Assembly: GCF_027943255.1 (NCBI RefSeq)
Contig: NC_072896.1
Location: forward strand, 45,968,501 to 46,032,500
Length of the DNA: 64,000 nucleotides
DNA from: Anastrepha obliqua
Lineage: Eukaryota > Arthropoda > Insecta > Diptera > Tephritidae
Reading direction: 5' to 3'
This document shows positions 22,436 through 33,399 of this stretch, in pieces. The first letter of the stretch is position 1. Each line of letters begins with the position of its first letter. A model generated the notes under the pieces. That model was not told the origin of the DNA. It was given only the letters and a program-made list of their open reading frames with translations, and made no database searches. The position numbers and the translations under genes are program-made.

Positions 22436-25400
22436 TAGAGTTGGGTTTCGGGAATTTCCCAACGGGAATTCTCGAGAAATTCTCGATATTTTTCCATCTC
22501 GAATCTCGAGAATTGAAATTTTTAGCATTTCGGGAAATCCCGAATCTCGAGAGTGTTTCAAGATTTCTCGAGAAATCCATTTTTTTTTTAATTTTTGTTG
22601 TCAAATATTAAGAGAAAAAACAATTCTTTCAAAAGTAAAAGAATACACATACATATGATTAATACCTGGAAAAACCAAACTGTAACGGCCATTATGTTAC
22701 AAAGAATCGCACACTACATACTAATTCGCAGAATCACATACAATTCACACCATAGTTTCAATTGCTATGCGAAAAGACACAACAGTATAACTGTTCCATT
22801 TGTTTGTTTTTTTTTTTTTTTTTTGTTTTAGGGTGACTACAGAGTAAATGCTAGATGCGATGCTATGCTATGTCGAGGGAAAGCACTGTAACATCAAGCT
22901 AATGAAGTTTAGTTGTATGTGTTTCTTATATGTAGCAGCAGTTAAACAATTAGAAATGCTTTGAAAATAGTCAAGCAATTTCAATTTGTTCGCAGACTGC
23001 ACAGACGACGTTTGTAAATTTATTTTTTGTAGTGAGCGGGTGCATTTCATTTTGTGGTACCTGATTAGGTATAAATTATACACCGTATAATAAAATATTT
23101 TGTGGTCCAAATATTACTTATTTTTAAGTTTTGAATCGACGTATCGTTGACTGTGAGTACCGGTTAGTTACTTCCTTTAAAAAACAAAATTTAAAACAAA
23201 TTTTGAATTTTTAGCATTAAAAATCATGAGTTCAGAATACGAATACGACCAAGTGTGGCAGCTTTTCAAGCGATTTGACGACGAAGCAACATGTTTGAAA
23301 TGCAATAAAATCATTAAATGCAAGTAATCGTCAACATCTGGACTTCACCGTCACATGGAGAGGATACACAACATGAAGCGAAGGGAACATGAGGCTCCAA
23401 AAGAACAGCCACCAGCCAAGAAGACCCGAACTCTTCACAACTTTTTCAATACTTCTTCCTCGCCTGAACCGCTTGAACAAATTGTTGCAAAATTGGCTGC
23501 AAAAGATGGAATTCCAATAAACGCGATAACAAAAAGCGAGTTCATTCGTAATAGTATCAGCCGCTTAGGATTTCATCTTCCAAAGTGTCACAAAGCTGTT
23601 CTGGGTTTGGTTATGAAGTACTGCACGAAAATAAAAAGCGATTTCAAGATCAAAATTGAAAATTTTAAATCTGCACAGCGTAAGTTCAGCTTGAGCATCG
23701 ACGAGTGGACAAGCGTGCGAAACCGGCGTTACATGAACATCCATATATATTATGACGATGGACAATCTGACAACCTTGGCCTGGTTCGCATTCAGGAATC
23801 ATGTCCCGCTGAAAAAGTATATGAGCTCGTAAATGCAAAGCTTTCAGACTTCAATATAAAACTACAGTCCGACATCGTGGCTATTACAAGTGATGGTGCC
23901 AGTGTCATGATCAAATTTGGGAGACTATCACCAGCGCATCAACAGATTTGCTACAATCACGGCATACATTTGGCGGTCATGGAGGTAATGTACCAGAAAT
24001 GAAAAGTCGCAAACAGGATATACGATAGTGACGTAAGCGATGGAGACGATTCGGATGATAGAGGCTCCGATGAAAATGAAAACAATGCAGCCAGTACTTC
24101 ATTTTCCGACATTAATGCGGAAAACGCTTCCGATGACGAGGACGACATTATCGTATTTGTTGCTGACAAGACGGTCACTATAAAGTCTGCATTTGAAATC
24201 GTAAAAAAGGTTCGCAAGATAGTTTTGAAATTCAAGAACTCGCCTGTACGGAATGCCATCTTGTAGGATTATGTTAAAGAGGTCGAGAAGAAAGAGCTTT
24301 TCTTGCTGTTGGATTGCAAAACACGTTGGAATAGCCTGGAAACTATGCTGGCCAGATACATTTGCATCAGCAAGCATGTTCGTAAGGCGCTCGACACTCT
24401 TGCGAGGGTATCATAAATGCTCTTAAACCTATACGTGTTGCTGTAGAAGCACTTAGTCGCCAAAATGTGAATTTACTTGCTGCGGATTCTATTCTCAAAT
24501 TTTTGTTCTCAAAATTGGAGAATCAGCACACCGAATTGGGCAATGAATTCTTATCCAGCCTAAAAAAAACTTAACAGCTCGTAGATCTAGCCGTTTGTTA
24601 TCGGCCTTTAAATATTTACACGATCCAGTTAACAGCTCTAGTGACAAATCTGAATTTTTCCACACCTGTTCTAAAACAGAATTGATAAAAGAAGCCGAAA
24701 ACTACTTGGTTCGTCTATTTTCTACGAGCATTCAAGAAGACCAAGCAGTGTCTAGTTCTGACGATGATAACGTATTTGCAACCAACAACGTCGATGAAGA
24801 AGATATGGCGAAACAGCTTGAAAAATACGTTCAGCAATGCTCAAAACTGAAAGCAGACATTGCGCAACATGCGGCGAACCAGATGTTTTCGTCGCTTAGA
24901 AACGAGCTAAAACTATATGAAAACACTGGAGAGAAAACACAAAATGTTGAAAGACTGATCGGGGCTTTTAACACTGTTAAGCCAGCATCGACTCAAAATG
25001 AGAGGAATTTTTCTACAACGGGTAATTTTGTGTCCAAAAAGCGTACGCGATTGTCAGACGAAGCCATTGACAGTCTGTGTTTTTTAAAACACCATTTTGG
25101 GAAATAATGTTTACAATCACTTTTTTCCCCTATTTTAATAAGTATAGTCTTGAATTATTTTTGTTTTGAATTTTTTTGTAATTATTTTTGTTTCACTTTT
25201 TTGTTTGCAATAATTGAGATAGTAATATTTTCAAATATTTTTTTATGTAATTTATACTTTAATAAAAATAAATAAAAATAATATTTTATGAAATTCATTG
25301 CTCTTACACTGGTTTTAGATTTTTTTTTTAATTTTTTGGAATTTTTCCCGAATTTTCGAGAATTCTCGAGAAATCTCAAAAATTATTTTCGGGAAATCCC

Positions 25401-25483
25401 GCATCTCGAGAATTGAAATTTTCGTTATTTCGGGAAATCCCGATTCTCGAGATTGGGATTTTCTCGGGAAATACCCAACTCTA
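22436..25483 (+). mobile_element. hAT transposon, 3048 bp, complete ends and 8-bp duplication
   Basis: Both ends begin TAGAGTTGGGT (the right one on its complement), fitting the hAT YARNG terminus. The 8-bp GCTATACC is duplicated exactly at 22428-22435 and 25484-25491. Within about 130 bp of each end lie several palindromic motifs (TTCTCGAGAA, CGGGAAATCCCG, CTCGAGAATTGAAATTTT), probably transposase-binding sites. The element is structurally complete but its gene is broken. Confidence 0.95.
23226..25107 (+). pseudogene. hAT transposase with BED zinc finger, several lesions
   Basis: It starts MSSEYEYDQVWQLFKRFDDE, and a BED-type finger follows (CLKCNKIIKC...HRHMERIH), split by a TAA at about 23325. 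The RNase H-like core begins with FSLSIDEWTSVRNRRYMNIH, the region of the first catalytic Asp. ITSDGASVMIKF and ICYNHGIHLAVMEVMY follow, then a TGA near 24001. An acidic stretch and LLDCKTRWNSLETML (the hAT C/D-x-TRWNS motif) come next. The C-terminal dimerization domain reads ASTQNERNFSTTGNFVSKKR, then TRLSDEAIDSLCFLK. Further stops and a frameshift lie near 24265, 24415 and 24570. It is non-functional but recognisable end to end. Confidence 0.93.
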
Positions 25484-25706
25484 GCTATACCTCTCCCAGC
25501 CTTGAACGCAAAGAATAAAGTCGTCACGGTTGACGATCTATAATATAAGAAATACTAGAATTTACGTTCTAAAAGTTTTTTGACATCAAAACATATAAAT
25601 TTGATCGAAATTATAGTAGACTGTCAGTATCAATGTTTAGTGTTTTAGTTTCCTATATCCGTTTGTGTCAGTGATTAACGGCTGGCCCTGGCTAAGTGCC
25701 ATTGGG

Positions 25707-26146
25707 CGGCCGCCGTAGCCGAATGGGTTCGTGCGTGATTACTAGAGATCGGATTTTTATGCAAATTGAATATTTTATTATGATGAGTTTCTACCTAGGT
25801 GCGAACTTCATGTGATGTTAAACAAAATATGCACTTGCATAAAAATCCGATGTCTAGTGATTACCATTCGGAATTCACAGAGAGAGCGTTGGTTCGAATC
25901 TCGGTGAAACACTAAAATTAAGAAAAACATTTTTCTAATAGCGGTCGCCCCTCGGCAAACAATAGTGTATTTCTGCCATGAAAAAGCTCCTCATAAAAAT
26001 ATCTGCCGTTCGGAGTCGGCTTGAAACTGTGGGTCCCACTATTTGTGGAACAACATCAAGACACACACCACAAATAGCAGGAGGAGCTCGGCCAAACACC
26101 CAAAAAGGGTGTACGTGCCAATTATATATATATATATATGTATATA
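25707..26146 (+). repeat. tRNA-derived SINE, copy B, interrupted by a MITE
   Basis: The head GCCGTAGCCGAATGGGTTCG (A box) is separated from the B box GGTTCGAATCTC (near 25893) by a 114-bp MITE at 25743-25856. The body matches the other copies. The 3' end is CAAAAAGGGTGTACGTGCC followed by an (AT)n tail at 26127-26140. Confidence 0.85.
25743..25856. mobile_element. hAT-type MITE, 114 bp
   Basis: The left end TAGAGATCGGATTTTTATGC and the complement of the right end TAGACATCGGATTTTTATGC differ at one position. GTGATTAC is duplicated at 25735-25742 and 25857-25864. The 8-bp duplication and TAGAG-type end indicate hAT mobilisation. The termini differ beyond the first four to five bases from those of the 3-kb hAT at 22436, so another hAT probably moved it. 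Confidence 0.9.
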
Positions 26147-26164
26147 TGTGCCATTGGAAGCTCA

Positions 26165-27270
26165 AACTTTACTCCATCTTTCAGCCAAAAAATTCGAGTT
26201 CTTTTGACTTCATCCATTCCTTGAGCCAGTTTGTGATGCTCTCGTAAGAAGTGAACCGCTCTCCAATAAGGCCTGACTGCATTCATCGGTATTCGGAACA
26301 TTGGTAATCCGAACGTGCAATGTCAGGGGAATTCGGCGTATGGGGCAAGATTTCTCAATCCAGTCCCTCTAATTATTTCTGGACCGATTTAGCTATTTGT
26401 GGTCTGACGTTGCAATACAGCAAAATCTGTTTGTCATGTCAACCGTCCCATTCCAGCGGCTTTTCTTTGAGAGCTCGACTTGAATGCATTAGCTGCAGTC
26501 AGTTACGATCGCCAGTGATGGTTTAAGGAGTTCATAATAGATGACACCCTTCTGATCTTCTGATCCCACCAGATGCGCAACATAACCTTTGAAGCATGAA
26601 TATTTTTTTTTTCGCTGTTGACGGATCAGGTTCACCTGGCAGGTTCCAACATTTTCGACGCTTAGGGTTATTATAATAGATTCATTTTTCTTTTCTGCCG
26701 TTCGAGAAACATCTCACAAGTCTTCAAACGTTTCTCGATATACCTTCTCCTCTCCTTCAATTGATGTGGCACCCAGTTACCTGCTTTCGAGACCATTTCC
26801 ATCGCGTGCAAACGTTTACCGATGGTTGAATTGTCAACATCCAACTCTTTAGACATATCATCAAGGTTTTGACATGCGCCTTCATCCATCTTCGGATTTT
26901 TTCGGTGCCCCTTCGCGATCTTTATTACTCACGTAAAATTGCCACTTTAGAATCGTCGAAACCACTCTTAATAAGTCGTATTTGATGGTGCGTGATTACC
27001 GCAAATATTGGTCAATATTCGATACATTTCAGCTGTACTTTTCTTTAACAGGAAATAGTGAAGCATGACTTCCAGCAAATGCGGTTTTTTCGGGACGAAC
27101 GTAGACATTTTTGACGTCAGATAAAAACAAAAAAGGAATCTTTACGCTTAAAACGAATGTCAACTACTGCGATCGAGAGCTCACATACATATACACCTTC
27201 AAACAGTATCAGCAGCGACACCCCTTTAGCGAGGGCGGAAACTTATTACCGTACCCAATAATAAATTTAG
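26165..27270 (-). pseudogene. cecropia-type mariner remnant
   Basis: The minus strand reads ACQNLDDMSKELDVDNSTIG, then KRLHAMEMVSKAGNWVPHQL and KTCEMFLERQKRK. This is the second HTH and start of the catalytic domain of the mariner group that includes cecropia-type elements. Further down (26170-26640) are decayed pieces of the C-terminal half. It is homologous to 53135-53836, including the 5' untranslated text near 27180-27270 (CATATACACCTTCAAA, ACCCCTTTAGCGAGG). No catalytic Asp is legible. Confidence 0.65.
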
Positions 27271-27717
27271 TTTCTGAATTCACTTTTTTTGAAATGACAT
27301 GAGAAAGTCATAACTGTTGACGTCAAAACAATTATCAATATTTTAGTTCAAAAATGTTTGGGGAACGTTGAAAAAGATTTGTTGAAACAAAAGTTTTGTA
27401 TAAAAATAAACGCATTATATTATTAGAGCACATTTTAACCATTTCAAATGCTTAGACTCGTATTCGTTTAGCAAATTATTATTGTATTCTTTTAGGAAAT
27501 ATCAATATGTAGATATGTAAGTTTGTTATGCCTGAAATAATTTATTTTACCGTACCTGAAGATTTTCAGTACTTCAGAATTATTTACATTTCTGTTCGGC
27601 TAACGAAAGAGAGCGCACTCGAAATTCCATAAAGTGATAATTAAGGGGATTTCCCAAGGTGAAGCTGCTAGACTGAAGCACATTTACAAACATTGCACAC
27701 ATTTATATGTACATACA
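27271..27717. other. AT-rich spacer
   Basis: No gene or repeat recognised. Confidence 0.5.
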
Positions 27718-29752
27718 TACTAGCAAACCCGGCCCCCTTCGCTGGGCACACTAAAATAGAATAGATATGGTTTAGAACAGAAAATATATGCTTTTCATAT
27801 TATTTATTTCTTTATTCTTTATTCAAGCGCTTTGGCATTAACAATATTTTTTGTTTTTCTATTTGTTTTTGAGTAAATATAAAATATAAATTGAAAATCA
27901 GGAAAAAAGAAGATTGTTTTTAAATTTCAAATCAACGCATATGATCATCCATGAATTTTTCGTTTCAATTTATATGTTTTATTAAGCATTGGAGCTTTTT
28001 TAACCATTATCCATTTATATTTTTCAAAAAAAAAAAACGAAAAAAATTTTTTTTCCACGAACACATAATTTCATTCGGATTTCACATTAAATTCTCAAAT
28101 TTCGTAAGAAATTATTCACTGTTCCAAAATCCACTCCAAAAAAATTCACAAACAATTTTTACATGTTGCACTTACTTTTTCCTTATGGCATCCAAATCAG
28201 AAAGAAATATTGACACATTGTAACTCACACTGTCAATTTGACAGTTCAGTTCCGCCCCAAGCGTTAAAAAAGTAAGCGACATTATGGCTGGTTCAAAAGA
28301 ACGATGTACCCGTTGCCAGTGCTCCGAATTACAACCACATTTTACGAAACCCATTTTCAATACTTACTTAACAATGTGCGTAAGTTTGGTTTAATTCGGT
28401 GCAAAGACACGGCGGGTCCACGTTTTGGCATATATTTCGAGACCCTAGTCATCAATAGGTATGAAAATTACCCCGTATTAAAGCACTTATCAACAGCTTT
28501 CATTTGATACCCATATTGTACATACACAACCAAAGGTTACCCGGGTCCACGTTTTGACCTATATCCCGAGACCCCAGTCACGTAGCGGCATGAAAAATAC
28601 TTTGTACTAAAGTAGTCACCAACAGCTTTCATTTGATACCCATATTGTACATACACGTCCGAAGGTTACCCGGGTCCACGTTTTGACCTATATCTCGGGA
28701 CCCTATCTACCAATAGGTATTCAAACTATACGGAAATCATCTTCAATACCTACTTAACAATGTGTGTAAGTTTGGTTTAATTCGGTTCAAAGACACGGCG
28801 AGTCCACGTTTTGGCATATATTTCGAGACCCTAGTCATCAATAGGTATGAAAATTACCCCGTATTAAAGCACTTATCAACAGCTTTCATTTGATACCCAT
28901 ATTGTACATACACAACCAAAGGTTACCCGGGTCCACGTTTTTACCTATATCTCGAGACCCCAGTCACGTAGCGGCAGGAAAAATACTTTGTACTAAAGTA
29001 GTCACCAACAGCTTTCATTTGATACCCATATTGTACATACACGTCCGAAGGTTACCCGGGTCCACGTTTTGACCTATATATCGGGACCCTATCTACCAAT
29101 AGGTATTCAAACTATACGGAAATCATCTTCAATACCTACTTAACAATGTGTGTAAGTTTGGTTTAATTCGGTGCAAAGACACGGCGGGTCCACGTTTTGG
29201 CATATATTTCGAGACCCTAGTCATCAATAGGTATGAAAATTACCCCGTATTAAAGCACTTATCAACAGCTTTCATTTGATACCCATATTGTACATATACA
29301 ACCAAAGGTTACCCGGGTCCACGTTTTGACCTATATCTCGAGACCCCAGTCACAGAGCGGCATGAAAAATACTCTGGACTAAAGCATTCACCAACAGCTT
29401 CCATTTGATACCCATATTGTACATACACAACCAAAGGTTACTCGGGTCCACGTTTTGACCTATATCTCGAGACCCCAGTCACAGAGCGGCATGAAAAATA
29501 CTCTGGACTAAAGCATTCACCAACAGCTTCCATTTGATACCCATATTGTACATACACATCCGAAGATTACCCGGGTCCACGTTTTGACCTATATCTCGAG
29601 CCCTATTTCCAAAATAAAATATAATCCATGTTACTCGTGGATGATGTAGCTTTCGAATGGTGAAAGAATTTTTAAAATCGGTCCAGTAGTTTTTGAGCCT
29701 ATTCGTAACAAACAAACAAAGTTTTCCTCTTTATATATTAGTATAGATGTAT
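27718..29752. mobile_element. Non-coding interspersed element carrying a minisatellite
   Basis: The head ACTAGCAAACCCGGCCCCCT, then TCGCTGGGC at 27720, and the tail TCCTCTTTATATATTAGTAT then AGATG at 29728-29750, match end types I recall from repeated elements in many insects (A/T-rich ACTAGC...CCCGG heads, TTATAATATTAGTATAGAT tails). No transposase is present. The central part is the tandem array described separately. A Helentron/HINE-like origin is possible because those elements often hold central tandem repeats, but I cannot see a diagnostic hairpin, so the class is open. Confidence 0.5.
28371..29605. repeat. Minisatellite: 129-bp monomers in a 386-bp higher-order unit
   Basis: The landmark GGGTCCACGTTTTG (one copy GAGTCC) recurs at 28414, 28543, 28672, 28800, 28929 (approx.), 29058 (approx.), 29186, 29315, 29444 and 29573, a spacing of 128-129 bp. 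A distinct monomer marked by ACAATGTG at 28371, 28757 and 29143 recurs at exactly 386 bp, so three monomers form a higher-order unit. Other shared text is TTTCATTTGATACCCATATT and GTACATACAC. The last monomers near 29315-29573 break the order. Confidence 0.92.
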
Positions 29753-30045
29753 GTACTGGCCGTAAGTAATAATTACCAGATTGTTCTTAGCGGTTTCCGC
29801 GCAGACGAAGAACCTGGAGAAAGGAATCAATGAAGAAAGGCAATGCACATATGGACACATGTGAGTGATTAGTTGAGTAACACATATGCATATATGTATA
29901 TCTACATACGCACATGTGTACATGCATGCATTGTAAATACTGTCCGCTTTGGACAAACATTTGAAATCTGTGAATTCCATTTAGAAAAACCCGAAGGTTT
30001 TTGAAACATTTTGAATTATTTGTACACATACAATAAATCTTTGGT

Positions 30046-30530
30046 TAGGGTTATCATATAAAAGGTGTTATTTTGATATTCTGAGAAAAATGCTATTTTT
30101 TAATATAAATCATCGGATGTTAATTTCATTATAAAGAGGAAGGTATGCCGTTAATAGTGGAAAATAACATCAGCCAAATGACCACCTCGACCACACTTAC
30201 AGGACAATATCCCTTGCATGAAATTTTCCATAACCGAATCGCAAAGTGGCTGACCTACATATGTCCTCGATAGCCTCACGAATTCCATCTTTGAGGTCTT
30301 GAATCGACCCTGGGCTGTTGCGTAGAACTTGTGTTTCACGTGGCCCCAAAGAAAAAAGTCACAAAGTGTTAAATCACAAGATCTCGGTGGCCAATTGTGA
30401 TCACCCCTTCGAGAGATAACACGGTCCGAAAACTTTTCCCGTAAAAGATCAATGGTTTCGTTGCTTGTGTGGCACGTAGCGCCGTCTTTTTGAAAATAAA
30501 GGTTGTCCAGATCAATACCATCTAATTCCT
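30046..30530 (-). pseudogene. DD41D mariner, catalytic-end fragment
   Basis: The minus strand reads ELDGIDLDNLYFQKDGATCH, then TSNETIDLLREKFSDRVISR and NWPPRSCDLTLCDFFLWGHV. Second and third Asp are 41 residues apart. The C terminus (LCDSVMENFMQGILSC, GGHLADVIFHY) follows in another frame. The left end near 30046 (AGGGTTATCATATAAAAGGT) aligns with the TIR of the element at 52574. On the right it is cut near 30530, where maT-type sequence begins, so it was probably disrupted by that insertion. Confidence 0.8.
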
Positions 30531-30539
30531 TTTATTCAA

Positions 30540-31660
30540 TTCAAAATAAAAATATGTGAAAATAAAACAGAATTAAGTATCAATTTACGTTTGCTCGATA
30601 TGACACCTTTTACCTGGACGGTCCAGAAACGAATCGCAAGCTGCCCGAATGTGAATTGCAGGTATTTTGGCCCACTCGCAATCAATGGCTTTTGCTTTTT
30701 TCAGCGCTTCGAGACTGGTGAATCTTTTAGCTCGGACCTTGCTCTCCAAAATAGGCCAGTGGCCCAAAGAGAATAATCCATCGGATTCACGTCTGGTCAA
30801 TTTGAGAGCCACTGTGTGGACGTTATGAAGTGCGGAACATTGTTTTTGAGCCATTCTTGGTTCACTCGAGCTTTGTGAGACAGTGCCGAGTCCTGTTGAA
30901 ACGTCTGCCATGGTCTGCTACCAAAATGTTTGTCTGCCCACGGCTTCAAAACAACCTCCAGAATACTTCCCCGTTAATATTTCGCATTTATCTTGACGCC
31001 GGGCTCTATGAAAATGATTGGAGAGCACCCATCTGCGATTACAGCGGCCAAAACCATTACCAGTGGCGGGTGCTGCCACATGGTGGCCAATCGATTACTG
31101 AAACTCTGGTATGAACAGTCGGTCAAATAAACCCTATCGTTTTGGGAGTTTACGAAGCGCTCAATTTGAAAAATGTTCTCGTTAGAAAACACAATGTTCG
31201 GAAAGTTACCGCTTTCGGCTAAGCGAAGCAACTCCTTCGCTCTCTTAAGTCTGACTTGTTGCTGCTTTGGTGTGAGATCATGCGCTTTTTGGATCTTGTA
31301 AGGCTTGACTTTGAAATCATTTTTCAGTATGCGGCGGATGCTATGGTCAGATATTTTCAGTTCTTTCGCCATTTGATTGGCACTTCGTCGGGGGTTTCGC
31401 GCAAGTCTCTTCTTCACTTTTTGAATCATTTCATGTGAAGTTGCAGTCTTTTGTTGACCACCTCCGTGACGTTTCGCGATGATACCAGTATCATTGTAAC
31501 GAGTAATGGTGCGACAAACAGAAACTTTATTTACTTTAAGGTGCTCAAGTTCACGAACAATCGCTAGTTCTGACCCTAACGCTTAAATATGTGGGACCAG
31601 CACGCAGAGTTAAATGCAAATATACAATGGGATAACGTATGGCAATTGAAGCAGATACGA
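30540..31660 (-). pseudogene. DD37D (maT-type) Tc1/mariner transposase, decayed
   Basis: On the minus strand the N-terminal part has MIQKVKKRLARNPRRSANQM and AKELKISDHSIRRILKNDFK (HTH), then FPNIVFSNENIFQIERFVNS (first Asp changed to Asn). The second block is FQQDSALSHKARVNQEWLKN. The third is PDVNPMDYSLW, and I count 37 residues between the Asp residues. An in-frame stop lies just before PDVNP, and the frame then shifts into ILESKVRAKRFTSLEALKKA. The right end near 31655 (TACGAGGGGTGAATATTT) may be the terminal repeat. It is related to 33400-34610. Confidence 0.8.
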
Positions 31661-31955
31661 GGGGTGAATATTTAAATATCGATATGTACATATGTATCTC
31701 TTATAATAAAGAAATATGACTTACATGCAATTAAATTAGAAGCGATTTGAACCATTTTTGAAGTTATAATGAGAAGTGCGCTTTTATTTTGCTTATCCAT
31801 ACGGCTCTCGGAATTTTTCATACAGAATTTTGCAGTAAAGAATTTTTCCAACCACAATTTTGAATATAGAATATTAGCAACATTTGAGAACTGAATGAAG
31901 AACATTTAAAAATGAATAAGACACATTTGTGAATCGAAGAACAAAAATATACATA

Positions 31956-32856
31956 TAAAAGGTGACTTTTTCGCTATTATATTTTTAAACAGTTGGTTTA
32001 AACAACTGACGCACGTTTCTTGTTTTGTTTCACTATCAAACACCTTCAGTTTGGTTTATAATTTAACCATGAATCGTCTTACAAACGAACAACGCTTGCA
32101 AATCATTGAATTTTATTATAAAAATGCGTGTTCTGTTAAGAAAGTTTAAGATCCACTTTTTTAACGAAAAATTGTGTTCAGCGACGAAGCTTATTTTTGG
32201 ATCAATGGGTACGTAAATAAGCAGAATTGTCGATTTCGGTGTGAAGATCAGCCAGAAGAATTGCCAATCTATCCACAACAGGTCACAGTTTGGTGCGGTT
32301 TATGGGCTGGAGGTATCATTGGACCGTACTTCTTCAAAGATGCTGCGAATCGTAACGTAACTGTGAATGGTGAGCGCTACCGTGAAGTGATATCCAACTT
32401 TTTTTGCCCAAAGACGGTGCCACGTGCCACACAGCACGCGTAACAATGGACTTGTTGAGAGGCGAGTTCGGTGAATATTTTATTTCACGTTCGGGTCCTG
32501 TCAATCTGTCAATTGCCCACCCAGATCGTGCGATATAACGCCTTTAGATTATTTTTTGTGGGGCTATGTTAAAGCTCATGTCTATTCAGACTGCTTCAAT
32601 TAACGCATTGGAAGACAACATTAAAGCATTTATATGTGAGATACCGGCCGAAACATTGGAAAGAGTATCCCAAAATTGGACTAAGCGGATGGACCATTTG
32701 AAGCGCAGTCGCGGTCAACATTTGCATGAAATAATCTTCAAACATTAAATTATATGGACTGTACTATCGATTTAAATAAAAATTTCATGCATTTTTCTGA
32801 ATTTTTTGTGTGTTTTTTTTTTAAACTTTCCTATAACTCTTAAAAAATCGCCCTAT
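31956..32856 (+). pseudogene. DD41D mariner, about 900 bp, deleted and decayed
   Basis: MNRLTNEQRLQIIEFYYKNA begins the HTH and is joined, after a stop, to RKIVFSDEAYFWINGYVNKQ, so the same central segment is missing as in the copy at 20747. Then come VTVWCGLWAGGIIGPYFFKD and DGATCHTARVTMDLLRGEFG. The third block, PPRSCDITPLDYFLWGYVKA, keeps the third Asp. A deletion removes the residues before the second Asp block (near 32410) and a short duplication near 32500 shifts the frame. The ends (TAAAAGGTGACTTTTTC and, complemented, TAGGGCGATTTTTTAAG) are diverged TIRs. Confidence 0.85.
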
Positions 32857-32859
32857 ATA

Positions 32860-33395
32860 TAAATCATTATATTTATTTTTATATTTCTCATTCAAAAATT
32901 GTAGACCCCCTACCACATATGTATGTCATCAGAAGCCGATTATGAATTTCCATTCAAAATGTGCGTTTAATTTTAATAAACTCTAAATATTTAATAAATC
33001 CGATATACATACGTAAATAAGTATGTAAAAGCGCATTGATGACTGACATGAATGTAGCAAAAAGTCACAGTCACCCAATTTCTGTAGATGGTATTGCAGA
33101 TACACAAAGAAACTTCCCAAAAGAAAAGGGATTTTTTAAGAATTTTTCCTGGAATGACATTTTAAGTTATTGTTGTTGAATTTATGTATATAAGTCAACA
33201 CGAGCAGTAGCAGCTACAATAGATTAAATCACCAATACGAATTACGTGAAGAATCAATATGACTTGCGTAAGCAATGCCCCTGTAGGAAAATCCACTAGC
33301 ACCAAACTGGTTCGCTGTTAGTGAATTTAACATCATGACTGGGACGTGTTTCTAAGAAGTCTCGATTGTTCGCTTTTTGGATAGCTCGCCTTTTG
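32860..33395. other. AT-rich spacer
   Basis: No gene recognised. A segment near 33282-33330 (AAATCCACTAGCACCAAACT) resembles text near 59493 and 61845. Confidence 0.5.
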
Positions 33396-33399
33396 GATT

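Noticed and set aside
22343..22658. Overlapping open frames on both strands near the hAT left end
   Set aside because: They are produced by the palindrome-rich terminal sequence and have no family resemblance.
23957..24377. Minus-strand frames opposite the hAT gene
   Set aside because: They are shadows of the acidic Ser/Asp-rich coding stretch on the plus strand.
25743..25856. MITE at 25743 as a deletion derivative of the 3-kb hAT at 22436
   Set aside because: Their termini agree only over the first four or five bases, as any two hAT ends may; the rest is unrelated.
25707..25905. A-box and B-box sequences that could be a tRNA gene
   Set aside because: No cloverleaf or anticodon arm can be drawn and the same unit recurs with a conserved body in six places; it is a SINE head.
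28371..29605. Regular repeats that could suggest a CRISPR array
   Set aside because: Units are 129 bp and contiguous, with no short repeat-unique spacer pattern, and the genome is an insect. It is a minisatellite.
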